Shown here: in pieces, positions 44,723 to 55,067 of the stretch | How the letters are laid out: each line of letters opens with the position of its first letter | Numbering within the stretch: the stretch's first letter is position 1 | Origin: TMED26 sp042088965 | GTDB taxonomy: Bacteria; Pseudomonadota; Alphaproteobacteria; Thalassobaculales; Thalassobaculaceae | Direction: 5' to 3' | DNA length: 64,000 bases | Assembly (NCBI GenBank): GCA_042088965.1 | Contig: JBELLC010000001.1 | Coordinates: forward strand, 72,005-136,004 | Position numbers and translations under genes: made by a program | Notes under the pieces: generated by a model | Told to the model about the DNA's origin: nothing | What the model saw: the letters and a program-made list of their open reading frames with translations, nothing else | Databases searched by the model: none

Positions 44723-45574
44723 TCAGTTTAGATGCTCTGTAGGATTTTCACCATGGGTGATATGGACAACACGCTGTGGGAAAGGAATCTCAATGCCGGC
44801 AGCATCAAGATTGAGTTTGACCTGCCGGGTAAAGTCAAACTTCACAGCCCAATAATCCTCCGATTTGACCCACAAACGGAGAATCAAATTAACCGAATTA
44901 TCACCAAGTTCCGTCACCCGCGCCTGCACTTCCGGGTCTGCCAGAACGCGTGTCTCATTGGCGGCCATTTCCCGTAAAACCGCCAAGGCTTGATCAATAT
45001 CACTGCCATAGGCGATGCCAACGGGGATATCTAACCGACGTTCGGGATAGCGCGAATAATTGACAATCTTGCTACCGATAATGGCGGCATTGGGAACATT
45101 GATATAAATGTTATCTGCGGTCGCCATCTCGGTGCCAAAAAGCCCCACTTCTTGGACCGTCCCAGCAGCGCCGCCCGCCTCCACATAATCGCCTGCATGG
45201 AACGGCCGTAGAATCAAAATCATAATACCAGCGGCAACATTACTAAGGGTTCCCTGCAATGCCAAGCCAATGGCCAAGCCCGCCGCACCAATGACCGTGA
45301 TGATGGAGGCTGTTTGAACCCCAAATTGGTTCAAAACCGCGACGATGGTCACAACCAGAACCGCGTAATGGGCCACCGAGGCCAACATTGGCCGCAAGGT
45401 TTTATCAATCCACGGAACTTTGGCGGTTGCCGCTTTCGTGACGCGGTGGGCCCAGCGGGCCAAAATCCAGCCCGCCACCAGGGTGACGACAGCCCCCACC
45501 AAGTTCAAACCATAAAAAGTCAGGAGCTCGATCAATTGGTCACCATAGCGTGCCAAATCAAATATCTGCTCCAT
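44723..45574 (-). CDS. MscS-family mechanosensitive channel
   Basis: A 283-residue small-conductance channel with three N-terminal membrane helices. The pore helix and following loop read VIGAAGLAIGLALQGTLSNVAAGIMILILRPFHAGDYVE, which is standard MscS. The cytoplasmic beta and alpha/beta domains follow (VGLFGTEMATADN, IPVGIAYGSD). It releases solutes during hypo-osmotic shock. Confidence 0.93.
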   Translation of the reverse strand: MEQIFDLARYGDQLIELLTFYGLNLVGAVVTLVAGWILARWAHRVTKAATAKVPWIDKTLRPMLASVAHYAVLVVTIVAVLNQFGVQTASIITVIGAAGLAIGLALQGTLSNVAAGIMILILRPFHAGDYVEAGGAAGTVQEVGLFGTEMATADNIYINVPNAAIIGSKIVNYSRYPERRLDIPVGIAYGSDIDQALAVLREMAANETRVLADPEVQARVTELGDNSVNLILRLWVKSEDYWAVKFDFTRQVKLNLDAAGIEIPFPQRVVHITHGENPTEHLN

Positions 45575-45610
45575 GCCTTCGGTCTCCCAAAATTGCGCAC
45601 CTTGTTTTTC

Positions 45611-46624
45611 TTACACACCTGAGCGCTGTTGCAACTCTGCATATAAGGCACCATCGACCTGGATACCATTGCTGGCCGCGTCTTGTCGGTGCCGCAACCG
45701 CCGGTCGCCAGGCAAGCGCGTCCCGTGTTCGGCCAAGATCATAGCAAACAATGCTTCAGCGCGCGCATTAAACGTCGCCCCGCCAGCGAAACGCATCGGA
45801 TCAATCACGAAAATAAGGTGGCCAACGGCTGGCGGCGCGCCTGTTGGCTCAAAAAAACTACTGCCCTGATAGCCAAAATTTGACCCTGTCAAAGCACCAC
45901 ACAAAAGCTCAACCATCAAAGCCAGGGCCGCCCCTTTCGCGCCCGCCGAGACGCCACCAAGCGGCGCCATGGTGCCCTCAAAAGCAGCTTTAGAATCCGT
46001 TGTTGGATTGCCATCCACATCAAACGCCCAATCCGCAGGTATCGCCTCACCGCGCTTTGCCGCCAGCACCACTTTACCGCGCGCCACCGTCGACATCGAC
46101 AAATCAATCACCAGCGGCGCTTGGCCGTCGCGTGGGCAGGCAAAAGCAATCGGGTTGGTGCCAAAAAGTGCCGTCTTCCCCCCCCAAGGGGCAATTGCCG
46201 CCGGGGTATTTGAGAATGCCAGCGCCAGCAAGCCCTGATCGGCCAAGCGTTCCACATGGTGTCCCGCCACCCCAAAATGATGCGATTGGGCAATTCCCAA
46301 CGCCACCATGCCTTGGGTTTTCACCGCCTCAATGGCCGCGTCCAAGCCCATATCAATGGCCGGAAAAGCAAACCCAGTGCCCGCATCAACATTAATCACC
46401 GCCGGTGTCGGCCGCACCAATGTTGGCCGTACAAAGCCATTCACCTTGCCATTAATGGCCTGATCGGCATAGGGCGGCACCCGCGCCAGCCCATGCGAGG
46501 AAATGCCATCTGCTTCGGCACGCACCAAAGCTGTTGCCACACATCGGGCAATCTCTGGATCAACCTTGTGGCGGACAAAAACAGCTTCAACCAAAGCTTC
46601 AAGATCAGCAGCGGTAGGGCGCAA
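45611..46624 (-). CDS. Ldh/YlbC-type malate or L-lactate dehydrogenase family
   Basis: A 337-residue NAD(P)-dependent oxidoreductase of the Ldh_2 family. The N-terminal EADGISSHGLARVPPYA, the SHHFGVAGHHVERL segment and FGTNPIAFACPR are typical. Members reduce or oxidise 2-hydroxy/2-keto acids such as malate, ureidoglycolate or sulfolactate, so the substrate is open. The start is a TTG at 46624, with GAGAGG 8 bases upstream; no in-frame ATG suits. It is divergent from the amidase. Confidence 0.88.
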   Translation of the reverse strand: MRPTAADLEALVEAVFVRHKVDPEIARCVATALVRAEADGISSHGLARVPPYADQAINGKVNGFVRPTLVRPTPAVINVDAGTGFAFPAIDMGLDAAIEAVKTQGMVALGIAQSHHFGVAGHHVERLADQGLLALAFSNTPAAIAPWGGKTALFGTNPIAFACPRDGQAPLVIDLSMSTVARGKVVLAAKRGEAIPADWAFDVDGNPTTDSKAAFEGTMAPLGGVSAGAKGAALALMVELLCGALTGSNFGYQGSSFFEPTGAPPAVGHLIFVIDPMRFAGGATFNARAEALFAMILAEHGTRLPGDRRLRHRQDAASNGIQVDGALYAELQQRSGV

Positions 46625-46759
46625 AATCCCATCCTCTCAAAAAGGTAAGTGTCTGACAAACCTGCGGTAAGCGGCCAAGGCTTGTCAAGCAAGCATGCAG
46701 CGTTGCCGGAGATGTCCAGAGCCCGTATAGTCGCGGTCCAAATTGCAAGGATTCCTATC

Positions 46760-48184
46760 ATGACTGCTGATTCCCGTCTTATCAATATGACCGCCGAAAA
46801 TGTTGTCAAACTGCTCCAACGTGAAGAAGTGACGCCGCTTGATTTGCTTGACACGCTCGAAGCGCGAATTAGTGATGTTGACCCGGCAGTGAACGCGCTA
46901 CCGACCCTGTGTTTTGAGCGCGCCCGCGACCATGCCAAGGCGATCATGGAAAAACCGATCAGCGAACGTGGCAACCTTGCGGGCATGCCTGTCGCGATTA
47001 AAGATTTAACCCATGTGGAGGGGGTTTTAACAACCTCTGGCTCACCGATCTTCAAAGATCGTATTTCAGATCATTCTGATCTGATGGTCGAGAATATCGA
47101 GGCTTCTGACGGCATCATATATGCCAAATCTAATACCCCTGAATTCGGCGCTGGCGCGAATACCTTTAATGAGGTTTTTGGCGCAACCGTTAACCCGTGG
47201 GACACCTCAAAAAGCTGCGCAGGCTCATCAGGCGGCTCAGCGGTTGCCCTGGCCACCGGCACGGCCTGGCTGGCCAGTGGCAGTGACCTTGGTGGCTCGC
47301 TTCGCAACCCTGCCAGCTTTTGTTCCATTGTTGGCATGCGCTGCAGCCCAGGCCGCGTTGCTTCCGGGCCTGACGCCTCACCCTACAACAATCTCAGCGT
47401 TAATGGCCCAATGGCCCGTAATGTGACAGATGTGGCGTTGTTATTAGACAGTATGACAGGTCAAAGCCCCATCGACCCCCTATCCCTAGAAAAGCCAGCA
47501 ACCCCCTTTCTAGCTGCCGTTAAAGCGCCAAAAATGCCAAAGAAAGTGGCTTTTAGCCGGGATCTTGGCGTCACCCCTGTTGACCCTGAAGTGGCTGACA
47601 TCTGTGCCAAAGCCGCACAAAAATTTGCTGATTTAGGCGTCGAAGTGGTCGAGGCTGCCCCAGACTTCAGTGATCTCCAGCATATTTTCCAAACCATGCG
47701 GGCGATGGATTTTGCCACCAAACATCAATCCAAACTGGACGACTATAAAGATCTGCTAAAACCAGAAGTCATCTGGAACATTGAAAAGGGCCTGAACCTG
47801 TCGTCAGCTGACATGATCCGTGCCGACGCAGGCCGCGCCCAACTCTATCGCAATGCCGTCAGGTTTTTTGAAGAATTTGATTTGCTGCTGTGCCCCGCAA
47901 CTGTTGTGCCCCCTTACCCGATTGAGCAGCGTTTTGTTGCCGAGCTTGGCGATCATGTGTTTTCGAACTATATCGAATGGTGCTCCATTGCTTACGCGAT
48001 CACGGTTGTATCACTGCCTGCCTTATCCTTACCCGCTGGCTTCACCAACGCTGGCCTACCTGTCGGTTTGCAGGTTGTTGGCCGCCAGCGCGGCGAAGCT
48101 GACTTGCTTGCTGGCGCGCATTTGCTGGAAGGAATACTTGAACTTGAACAGCAGGTCCCCATCACCCCCCGCGCACCGCGCTAA
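46760..48184 (+). CDS. Amidase (amidase-signature family)
   Basis: A 474-residue amidase. The Ser-cisSer-Lys triad is K81 (PVAIKDLT), S156 (CAGSSGGSAVALATG) and S180 (DLGGSLRNPA), with the expected 24-residue spacing. It hydrolyses an amide of unknown structure. The ATG at 46760 is preceded by AAGGA; the frame is open earlier from 46649 but without family resemblance. It is not closely similar to the allophanate hydrolase elsewhere in the window and lacks its C-terminal domain. Confidence 0.9.
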   Translation: MTADSRLINMTAENVVKLLQREEVTPLDLLDTLEARISDVDPAVNALPTLCFERARDHAKAIMEKPISERGNLAGMPVAIKDLTHVEGVLTTSGSPIFKDRISDHSDLMVENIEASDGIIYAKSNTPEFGAGANTFNEVFGATVNPWDTSKSCAGSSGGSAVALATGTAWLASGSDLGGSLRNPASFCSIVGMRCSPGRVASGPDASPYNNLSVNGPMARNVTDVALLLDSMTGQSPIDPLSLEKPATPFLAAVKAPKMPKKVAFSRDLGVTPVDPEVADICAKAAQKFADLGVEVVEAAPDFSDLQHIFQTMRAMDFATKHQSKLDDYKDLLKPEVIWNIEKGLNLSSADMIRADAGRAQLYRNAVRFFEEFDLLLCPATVVPPYPIEQRFVAELGDHVFSNYIEWCSIAYAITVVSLPALSLPAGFTNAGLPVGLQVVGRQRGEADLLAGAHLLEGILELEQQVPITPRAPR

Positions 48185-48238
48185 GGAGGTTGCTATTACC
48201 CTCTGCGCCGTCGACGGTGGGCCTTGCCGTGTCGTCAG

Positions 48239-49678
48239 GTGGTAACACCATCACCGGATAGCGCCGTCAGTTGGCGCGAGGTTTTCGCCGCTGGTCTTGG
48301 TCCCCGGTTGGCGTTGTTATGTTTTGGTATCTGGCTGCACGCAACTGACGGAACACTTGTTGCCACCCTCTTACCCGTGGCTGTTGATGATATTGGCGGG
48401 GCACGGATTTTAAGCTGGGCCGTGGCCCTTTATGAACTTGGCACGATCACCGCAGGTGCGGTTACTGGCCTGCTGGTGATGCGCATCGGCTTGGCGCGGG
48501 TGCAAGTGTTCGGGGCGCTGGCCTTTGCAATCGGTTGCGCGATCAGCGCGCTGGCCCCATCAATGGAAACCTTGGTCGCCGGACGGCTGCTTCAGGGCAT
48601 TGGCGGCGGGACCATGATTGCGATTGCCTTTGTGGGGGTTCTGGCGCTTTTTCCAGAACGTTTTAGCCCCAGGCTATGGGCCGTTATCTCAACTGTTTGG
48701 GGCAGTGCGTCTTTGTGCGGGCCGCTCATTGGTGGCTGGTTTGCCGACGCCGAAACATGGCGCTTGGCGTTTTGGGTTTTCGCCGCCCAAGCAACGATAC
48801 TGGCGGTGTTAGCGCCGCTCGTCCTGGTGAAGGGTAAAACGGTGCCCCAAAAACCATCGACCCGGCCAGAGCCCGTCCCCTGGCTGCGGCTACTTTTGCT
48901 CGCCGCCTCGGTCTTGATGATGAGCCGCGCCGGTACAGAGACCACTATCGGCGCAACCCTGGGTCTTATCGCCGCCAGCATCATCGGCCTTGGGATTGTT
49001 TTTTTATGGGATCGAGTTGCCCGCGACCGGCTTTTCCCGCGCAATCTTCTTGATTGGCGACAAGCCTCAGGCACCGGCCTGACAGCGATGTTTTTGCTTT
49101 CAACAGCAACTGTTGCTTTTACCACCTATGGGCCGTTTTTGATGTATCACCTGCATCAGGCACCGCCCTTGGTCACCGGCTATATCCTCGCCTTAGGCTC
49201 GGTGGGATGGTCGATTACCGCGGTCATTTGCTCGGGCGCCAAACGACAGCACGAAGCATTGTTTATTCGCCTCGGACCAAGCCTGATTTTACTCACCACC
49301 CTTGGCATGATGGTCGCGTTACCGCGTGGCCCATTAGCCGTGATTGCCGTCTTATCCCTGTTACAGGGAGCTGGCTTTGGCATTTGCTGGGTCCACATTA
49401 TGCGCCGCGTTGTCAGCAGTGTGCCGCCCATTGAGACCGCCAAAATCTCCTCGTCCATTCCGTTTCTGCAACGCCTTGGTTATGCCCTTGGGGCGGCGAT
49501 GTCAGGGGTCATCGCCAATCAGCTTGGTGTTGTTGACAGCACCAATAATGTCCCTGAAGGCGCTGGCGTGACATGGCTTTACGCAGCCTTTGTTCCGCTT
49601 GCGCTGGCAGGCGCGGCGGCGGCCTGGCGGCTGGCCCGTCCCGCCATGGCCGGTAACCCAAAGAAGATCCTCAGTTAA
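48239..49678 (+). CDS. MFS transporter
   Basis: A 479-residue permease with 12 to 14 hydrophobic segments and motif A-like GLLVMRIGLARV and motif C-like SASLCGPLIGGWF. It resembles drug or metabolite exporters of the DHA2 type. The start is uncertain: TTG at 48224 or GTG at 48239; the strong AAGGAGGT sequence directly after the amidase stop points to no in-frame start nearby. It overlaps tail-to-tail by 8 bp with the hydratase gene. Confidence 0.82.
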   Translation: MVTPSPDSAVSWREVFAAGLGPRLALLCFGIWLHATDGTLVATLLPVAVDDIGGARILSWAVALYELGTITAGAVTGLLVMRIGLARVQVFGALAFAIGCAISALAPSMETLVAGRLLQGIGGGTMIAIAFVGVLALFPERFSPRLWAVISTVWGSASLCGPLIGGWFADAETWRLAFWVFAAQATILAVLAPLVLVKGKTVPQKPSTRPEPVPWLRLLLLAASVLMMSRAGTETTIGATLGLIAASIIGLGIVFLWDRVARDRLFPRNLLDWRQASGTGLTAMFLLSTATVAFTTYGPFLMYHLHQAPPLVTGYILALGSVGWSITAVICSGAKRQHEALFIRLGPSLILLTTLGMMVALPRGPLAVIAVLSLLQGAGFGICWVHIMRRVVSSVPPIETAKISSSIPFLQRLGYALGAAMSGVIANQLGVVDSTNNVPEGAGVTWLYAAFVPLALAGAAAAWRLARPAMAGNPKKILS

Positions 49679-50468
49679 AATTGATACTGACGGCCCCTAA
49701 ATCACCAAAATCAGCCTCAATATGGTCGCCTGGCGCGGCCATCAACACCGGTGTTAGGGTTCCCGTACTAATCTTTTGCCCTGCTTTCAACATCTCACCC
49801 TGACGCGTCAACATATTGGCAAGCCACGCCAATACCGCCAGTGGGCCACCATCAACATTTGCACCAACGCCGTCATATTGCTGCACACCATTGCGGCGTA
49901 AAGAGACCGCTTGGCCTAACAAGTCCACCTTATCAGCGGCCATCGACGGGCCTTCCACCCAGCCTGCATTGACGCCATTATCCGCGACCAGTGACGGCAA
50001 ACCCACGGTTGTCCAGCCGAGATAACGAGAATCCACAACTTCAATCGCCGGCACGACCGCAACCACGGCGTCAGCAACTGTTTCAGCTGAATAAGGATTA
50101 AGCTGCGGCGGCAAATCATGACCGAGCACCAGAGCCAATTCCGGCTCAATGCCCAGCGTGTTAAATTGGTTGCTGCCAAGCTGCGCTGGCGAGGCATAGC
50201 AACGATCGGCCAAAAGCGTCCCATGAAAGGGATGATCGGCATTCAACAGACCACGCGCAGCGGCATTGGTGCAGCCAATTTTATAGCCAACCCGGTTGAC
50301 CGCTTTATCACCGCTGAGGCGTGCCAGTAATGCCGATTGAATGGCATAACCCTCATCTTCGGTCAGATCCGCACAATCGTCTGGTAGTCCGGCACTTTGG
50401 CCGACACGCGAGAAAAGTTCATGGAGATGCGCTGCACCACCATCAATAGCTATTTGACTGATCGCCAT
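49671..50468 (-). CDS. 2-keto-4-pentenoate hydratase (MhpD) family protein
   Basis: A 265-residue member of the 2-hydroxypenta-2,4-dienoate hydratase / 4-oxalocrotonate decarboxylase group of the FAH superfamily. The conserved VGYKIGCTNAA, the metal-binding acidic pair in GIEPELALVLG, and VPAIEVVDSRY are seen. It would add water to, or decarboxylate, a ring-cleavage product in aromatic breakdown, but no other such genes are here. AAGGGG lies just before the ATG at 50468. Confidence 0.87.
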   Translation of the reverse strand: MAISQIAIDGGAAHLHELFSRVGQSAGLPDDCADLTEDEGYAIQSALLARLSGDKAVNRVGYKIGCTNAAARGLLNADHPFHGTLLADRCYASPAQLGSNQFNTLGIEPELALVLGHDLPPQLNPYSAETVADAVVAVVPAIEVVDSRYLGWTTVGLPSLVADNGVNAGWVEGPSMAADKVDLLGQAVSLRRNGVQQYDGVGANVDGGPLAVLAWLANMLTRQGEMLKAGQKISTGTLTPVLMAAPGDHIEADFGDLGAVSINFN

Positions 50469-50527
50469 GATCACCCCTTTTGAAATACTGCATGAGAGAT
50501 AATATCTTTCACCTTAACAACCGCATA

Positions 50528-50556
50528 TTGCCCGATTTTTGCTAGCCGCGTATAGT
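50528..50556 (+). promoter_or_regulatory. Sigma-70-type promoter for ribF
   Basis: TTGCCC and TATAGT are separated by exactly 17 bases, about 120 bp before the ribF start in the divergent spacer. Both hexamers match the housekeeping consensus well. It would drive ribF and possibly the ileS-lspA genes downstream. Confidence 0.6.
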
Positions 50557-50675
50557 CTGCATGTTAACTTTTTTAGCGACCGACGCGGCTTTTATTGGTG
50601 GTCATAAAAGCCATGGGTGTCGGCAACGATTTGAGAGCGTCGCAGAACAAGATAGTAAGGAAAAAAACGACAGTT

Positions 50676-51617
50676 ATGCAGATTTTCGATGATCTTGACC
50701 TTGTGAGCGCTTCAGAACGTGGCAGTGTTGGTGCGCTTGGTAATTTTGACGGTGTTCATCATGGCCACCGGGCTGTCATTGAGGCCACCCAGCAGCTTGC
50801 CAAAGCGCAAGGTGCGCCGTTGTCGGTGATTACCTTTGAGCCGCATCCACGGTCGTTATTTCAAGCCGATGCGGCACCTTTTCGGTTAACAGATGCGGCG
50901 AGCAGGGCCGATGCTTTGGCGGCCCTTGGTGTTGATTTGCTTTTTCAAATTCCTTTTGATCAGAATTTCTCACTGCTTTCGGCAGAAGATTTCATCGAAC
51001 GTATTTTGCATCGCACCCTTGGCCTGCGCCATGTGGTGATTGGCTATGATTTCCAGTTTGGTCACCGCCGACGCGGCACTCCTGAAATGATGATCGAACA
51101 GGCCGCTGCCCTTGGCTTTGGGGCAACGCGCATTAATGCAGTGCATGAGGCTGACGGCGCCATCTATTCATCGACGCGTATCCGCCAATGCCTAACAGAG
51201 GGCGATCCCCGGGGCGCCGCTGCGCTGTTAGGTCGCCCCTGGGGTTTTGCTGCCGAAGTTGAACAGGGGGATCAGCGCGGTCGCCAATTGGGCTTTCCAA
51301 CCGCCAATCTTCGGATCAACAACCAAATCCAGCCCGCAGCAGGCGTTTATGCGGTAAAAGTTGCCCTTGATGATGGCCCAGACGCGCATCCTCAGTGGAT
51401 CAATGGCGTCGCCAATTATGGGCGCCGACCAACGGTAAATGATCGTGGACAGCTGTTTGAAGTGCATTTATTGGACAAAAACCTCGATCTCTATGGGAAA
51501 ACCTTGAAAGTTCAATTGATTGACTTTATTCGACCTGAGATAAAGTTCGATGGCCTGGATGCCTTACAGGCTCAAATTGCATCAGATAGCGCCAGAGCGC
51601 GCGACATCTTAGGTTAA
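50676..51617 (+). CDS. ribF: Bifunctional riboflavin kinase / FAD synthetase
   Basis: A 313-residue enzyme making FMN and FAD. The N-terminal nucleotidyltransferase domain has ALGNFDGVHHGHRAV, TFEPHPRSLF, GYDFQFGHRR and SSTRIRQCL. The C-terminal kinase domain has GRQLGFPTANL, GVYAV and NYGRRPTV. The ATG at 50676 is chosen over an earlier frame opening since QIFDDLDLV is a usual RibF start. It lies upstream of ileS and lspA, a common arrangement in proteobacteria. Confidence 0.95.
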   Translation: MQIFDDLDLVSASERGSVGALGNFDGVHHGHRAVIEATQQLAKAQGAPLSVITFEPHPRSLFQADAAPFRLTDAASRADALAALGVDLLFQIPFDQNFSLLSAEDFIERILHRTLGLRHVVIGYDFQFGHRRRGTPEMMIEQAAALGFGATRINAVHEADGAIYSSTRIRQCLTEGDPRGAAALLGRPWGFAAEVEQGDQRGRQLGFPTANLRINNQIQPAAGVYAVKVALDDGPDAHPQWINGVANYGRRPTVNDRGQLFEVHLLDKNLDLYGKTLKVQLIDFIRPEIKFDGLDALQAQIASDSARARDILG

Positions 51618-51656
51618 TGTGTCACCGGCCACACGGCCCGTGCAGGGATAAACGTC

Positions 51657-54473
51657 ATGACTGTTGACTATAAATCGACTGTTTTTTTGCCAAAGACTGA
51701 TTTTCCAATGCGGGCAGGCTTGCCCAAACGTGAGCCCGAAATTCTCGCGCATTGGCAGAAAATCGGCTTGCAGGACAAATTGCGGGAAACCGCAAAGGGC
51801 CGTGAGCCTTTTATTCTGCATGATGGCCCGCCCTATGCGAATGGCCATTTGCATATTGGTCATGCGCTAAACAAAATCCTCAAAGACGTTATCAATCGCG
51901 CCCAACAGATGATGGGACGCGATGCGAATTATGTGCCGGGTTGGGATTGCCACGGCCTGCCGATTGAATGGAAAATCGAGGAGCAATATCGCGCCAAGGG
52001 CCAGAACAAAGACGACGTGCCAATCCTTGAGTTTCGCCGCGAGTGCCGTGAATTTGCTGCCCATTGGGTCGACATTCAAACCGAAGAGTTTAAGCGCCTC
52101 GGCGTCGAAGGCGACTGGCGGGCGCCTTACACCACCATGTCCTTTAATGCCGAGGCACAGATTGCCGAAGAGATTGGCAAATTCTTAATGAATGGCGGCC
52201 TGTTCCAAGGGGCCAGACCCGTTATGTGGTCGGTGGTTGAGAAAACCGCCTTGGCCGAAGCTGAGATTGAGTATCATGACCACACATCAGTGACCATCAT
52301 GGTGCGCTTTGCAGTCACCCAAAGCCCGCTGGCAGCGCTTGAGAATAGTTCGGTAATCATCTGGACAACCACCCCCTGGACAATGCCCGCCAACCGCGCT
52401 GTCGCCTATGGGGCGGAGATGGATTATGCGGTTTACAGTGTTGATGCTGTTGCTGACGGCTCATCGGCCCAGGTTGGCGAACGGATCGTCATTTCACCCT
52501 TACTGCTGGAACAAGTCCGCCAAGAGGCGGGCATTGACGCCGTCACCGAGATTTGCCAACTCAAAGGCGGTGATTTGGCCGGGACCATTACCCGCCATCC
52601 GCTTGCCGGTCAGGGCTATGATTTCGACGTGCCGCTGCTGGAAGCTGACTTTGTGACCACCGATCAGGGGACAGGCTTTGTGCACATTGCCCCTGGCCAC
52701 GGTGCCGATGACTTTGAACTAGGCCGCGCCAATGGCCTCGACGCGCCGCAAACTGTTGGTGATGACGGCTATTACTATGATCACGTGCCGTTGATGACGG
52801 GCCTGCATGTTCTCAAAGACAACGCGAAAATTGCCGATATCATTGCCGCAGCGGGTGGACTTTTGGCCCGTGGCAGCCTGTTGCATAGCTATCCGCATTC
52901 TTGGCGCTCGAAAGCCCCGCTGATTTTCCGTAATACCCCGCAATGGTTCATCTCGATGGAAACCAATCAGCTACGGGAAACAGCCTTGAAGGCGATTAAC
53001 GATACCCGCTTTGTCCCCGAAGCCGGACGTAATCGGTTGTATTCAATGATCGAGGCGCGGCCCGACTGGTGTATAAGCCGACAGCGTGCCTGGGGCGTGC
53101 CGATTGCCATCTTTGTGAATAAAAAAACCCGCGAGCCCTTGCGCGATCAAGCTGTTGTTGACCGTATTGTTGCGGCCTTCAAGGCCGAAGGTTCAGATGC
53201 TTGGTATGCATCCGCGCCAAGCAGATTCCTAGGTGACGGCTATGATGCGGATGATTATGAGCAAGTAACCGACATTGTCGATGTCTGGTTCGATAGCGGC
53301 TCCACCCATAGCTTTGTGCTGGAAGGCCGAAATGATCTGCAATGGCCTGCCTCGCTCTATTTAGAAGGCTCTGATCAGCATCGGGGTTGGTTCCATTCCT
53401 CCTTGTTGGAATCATGTGGCACCCGCGGCCGTGCCCCCTATGACGCTGTCTTAACCCACGGCTTTGTGATGGATGAGCAGGGCCGTAAAATGTCCAAATC
53501 CCTGGGCAACACCACAACACCGCAGCAAGTCATTGATCAAAGCGGTGCTGATATTCTGCGTCTTTGGGTGGTTGGCTCGGATTACTCTGAGGATTTGCGG
53601 ATCGGCAAAGAGATCTTAAAGCATCACGCTGATCTGTATCGGCGCTTGCGTAATACCTTGCGGTTCCTGCTGGGCAGTCTTCAAGGTTTTGAGGACAACG
53701 AGCGGGTAGCCCCCTCTGAGATGCCTGAACTTGAACGCTGGACCCTGAACCGCTTATGGGAAATTGATAAAGTTGTCCGTGCCAATAGCGATAGCTTTGA
53801 TTTTCACGATATGTTTACCCAGATTCATAATTTTTGTTCGGTGGATCTGTCAGCCTTCTATTTCGACATTCGAAAAGACGTGTTGTATTGCGATGGCGTG
53901 CATAGCCCTCGGCGGCGCGCCACCCGCACGGTGCTGAACCATGCCTTTAACTGTCTCACTGCCTGGCTGGCACCCATCCTCTGCTTCACCGCTGAAGAAG
54001 CCTGGCAGCAACGCCATGGCGCGGACGCTGACTCTGTCCATTTAAGGGTTTTCCCAGAAATTCCCGATAACTGGCAGGCACCTGAGATTGCCAACCGTTG
54101 GGAGAAACTGCGTGATGTCCGCCGTGTCGTCACTGGCGCCTTAGAACGCGCCCGGGCGGAAAAACATATTGGCTCCTCGCTTCAGGCGCATCCAACAGTT
54201 TATTTACCTGCCGCAACCAAAGCCTTGTTTGAGGACCTGGCAGCCGAAGATATCTTCATCACCTCTGATGTTACCTTCAGCACTGAAGCGGCTCCTGAAG
54301 GGGCGTTTCAACTGCCAGATGTTGCTGATATCGCGGTCGTAAATGGCTTGGCTGAAGGCGAAAAATGCGCACGTTGTTGGAAAATCCTGCCCGAGGTGGG
54401 CGCCCATGAAAATGCTATTTGTGGCCGCTGTGATGACGCTGTTCAGCAGCTTTCGCCTGCGGCTGTATCGTAA
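51657..54473 (+). CDS. ileS: Isoleucyl-tRNA synthetase
   Basis: A 938-residue class I synthetase. The HIGH motif is at residues 66-69 (ANGHLHIGHALNK) and KMSKS at 611-615 (GRKMSKSLGN). The CP1 editing domain (TTPWTMPANRAV) and a C-terminal zinc site (CARCWK ... CGRCDD) are present. The zinc-finger form is the common bacterial type, not the mupirocin-resistant type. It lies 39 bp after ribF. Confidence 0.97.
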   Translation: MTVDYKSTVFLPKTDFPMRAGLPKREPEILAHWQKIGLQDKLRETAKGREPFILHDGPPYANGHLHIGHALNKILKDVINRAQQMMGRDANYVPGWDCHGLPIEWKIEEQYRAKGQNKDDVPILEFRRECREFAAHWVDIQTEEFKRLGVEGDWRAPYTTMSFNAEAQIAEEIGKFLMNGGLFQGARPVMWSVVEKTALAEAEIEYHDHTSVTIMVRFAVTQSPLAALENSSVIIWTTTPWTMPANRAVAYGAEMDYAVYSVDAVADGSSAQVGERIVISPLLLEQVRQEAGIDAVTEICQLKGGDLAGTITRHPLAGQGYDFDVPLLEADFVTTDQGTGFVHIAPGHGADDFELGRANGLDAPQTVGDDGYYYDHVPLMTGLHVLKDNAKIADIIAAAGGLLARGSLLHSYPHSWRSKAPLIFRNTPQWFISMETNQLRETALKAINDTRFVPEAGRNRLYSMIEARPDWCISRQRAWGVPIAIFVNKKTREPLRDQAVVDRIVAAFKAEGSDAWYASAPSRFLGDGYDADDYEQVTDIVDVWFDSGSTHSFVLEGRNDLQWPASLYLEGSDQHRGWFHSSLLESCGTRGRAPYDAVLTHGFVMDEQGRKMSKSLGNTTTPQQVIDQSGADILRLWVVGSDYSEDLRIGKEILKHHADLYRRLRNTLRFLLGSLQGFEDNERVAPSEMPELERWTLNRLWEIDKVVRANSDSFDFHDMFTQIHNFCSVDLSAFYFDIRKDVLYCDGVHSPRRRATRTVLNHAFNCLTAWLAPILCFTAEEAWQQRHGADADSVHLRVFPEIPDNWQAPEIANRWEKLRDVRRVVTGALERARAEKHIGSSLQAHPTVYLPAATKALFEDLAAEDIFITSDVTFSTEAAPEGAFQLPDVADIAVVNGLAEGEKCARCWKILPEVGAHENAICGRCDDAVQQLSPAAVS

Positions 54474-54497
54474 TATGGACCCGGCAAGAGCGTTACC

Positions 54498-55001
54498 ATG
54501 ACCCGCGATATGATGTCCCCACGCCAAGCCCGCAAATCGGGTGGACTGCTGGCAGCTGGTATTTTGGTGGCGGATCAAGTGACCAAATCGATTGCCCATG
54601 CGAGCCTATTTGAAAACCCACAAATCATCGAAGTCACAGGGTTTTTCAATCTTGTACCGGTTTGGAACCATGGCGTGAGCTTTGGGATGTTTGCCGATGG
54701 CTCGGAAATGACTCGCTGGTTGCTCACCGGTTTTGCCGCCATTGTCTCAATCGCGCTAATCATTTGGATGCTCCGCGGGGGCAGCCGGTTTTTGGTTTTC
54801 AGCCTTGCCCTGATTATCGGTGGTGCCATCGGCAATATCATTGATCGCCTTTGGTACGGGGCGGTGATTGATTTCGTTGATCTGCATGTTTTAGGCTATC
54901 ATTGGCCGGCCTTTAATTTGGCGGATAGCGTAATTTGTATGGGTGTGGTTATGCTGATCATTGATAATTTTCGCGCACCAAGGCATCATGATCAAACTTG
55001 A
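54498..55001 (+). CDS. lspA: Lipoprotein signal peptidase
   Basis: A 167-residue aspartic protease with four membrane helices that cleaves signal peptides from lipoproteins. The catalytic aspartates are D125 (VIDFVDLH) and D143 (FNLADSVI), and the GNIIDR motif is present. It lies 24 bp after ileS; the next gene encodes one of its lipoprotein substrates. Confidence 0.95.
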   Translation: MTRDMMSPRQARKSGGLLAAGILVADQVTKSIAHASLFENPQIIEVTGFFNLVPVWNHGVSFGMFADGSEMTRWLLTGFAAIVSIALIIWMLRGGSRFLVFSLALIIGGAIGNIIDRLWYGAVIDFVDLHVLGYHWPAFNLADSVICMGVVMLIIDNFRAPRHHDQT

Positions 55002-55067
55002 GGCCACCAGCGACCCTCGACCGATAGGGTCATGGCCGTCACCTGGTGACAAGAACATAGGCATCAA

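Noticed and set aside
48183..48245. Short peptide frame after the AAGGAGGT next to the amidase stop
   Set aside because: It would need an ATT start and encodes only 17 residues; more likely the site is part of the next gene's leader or chance.
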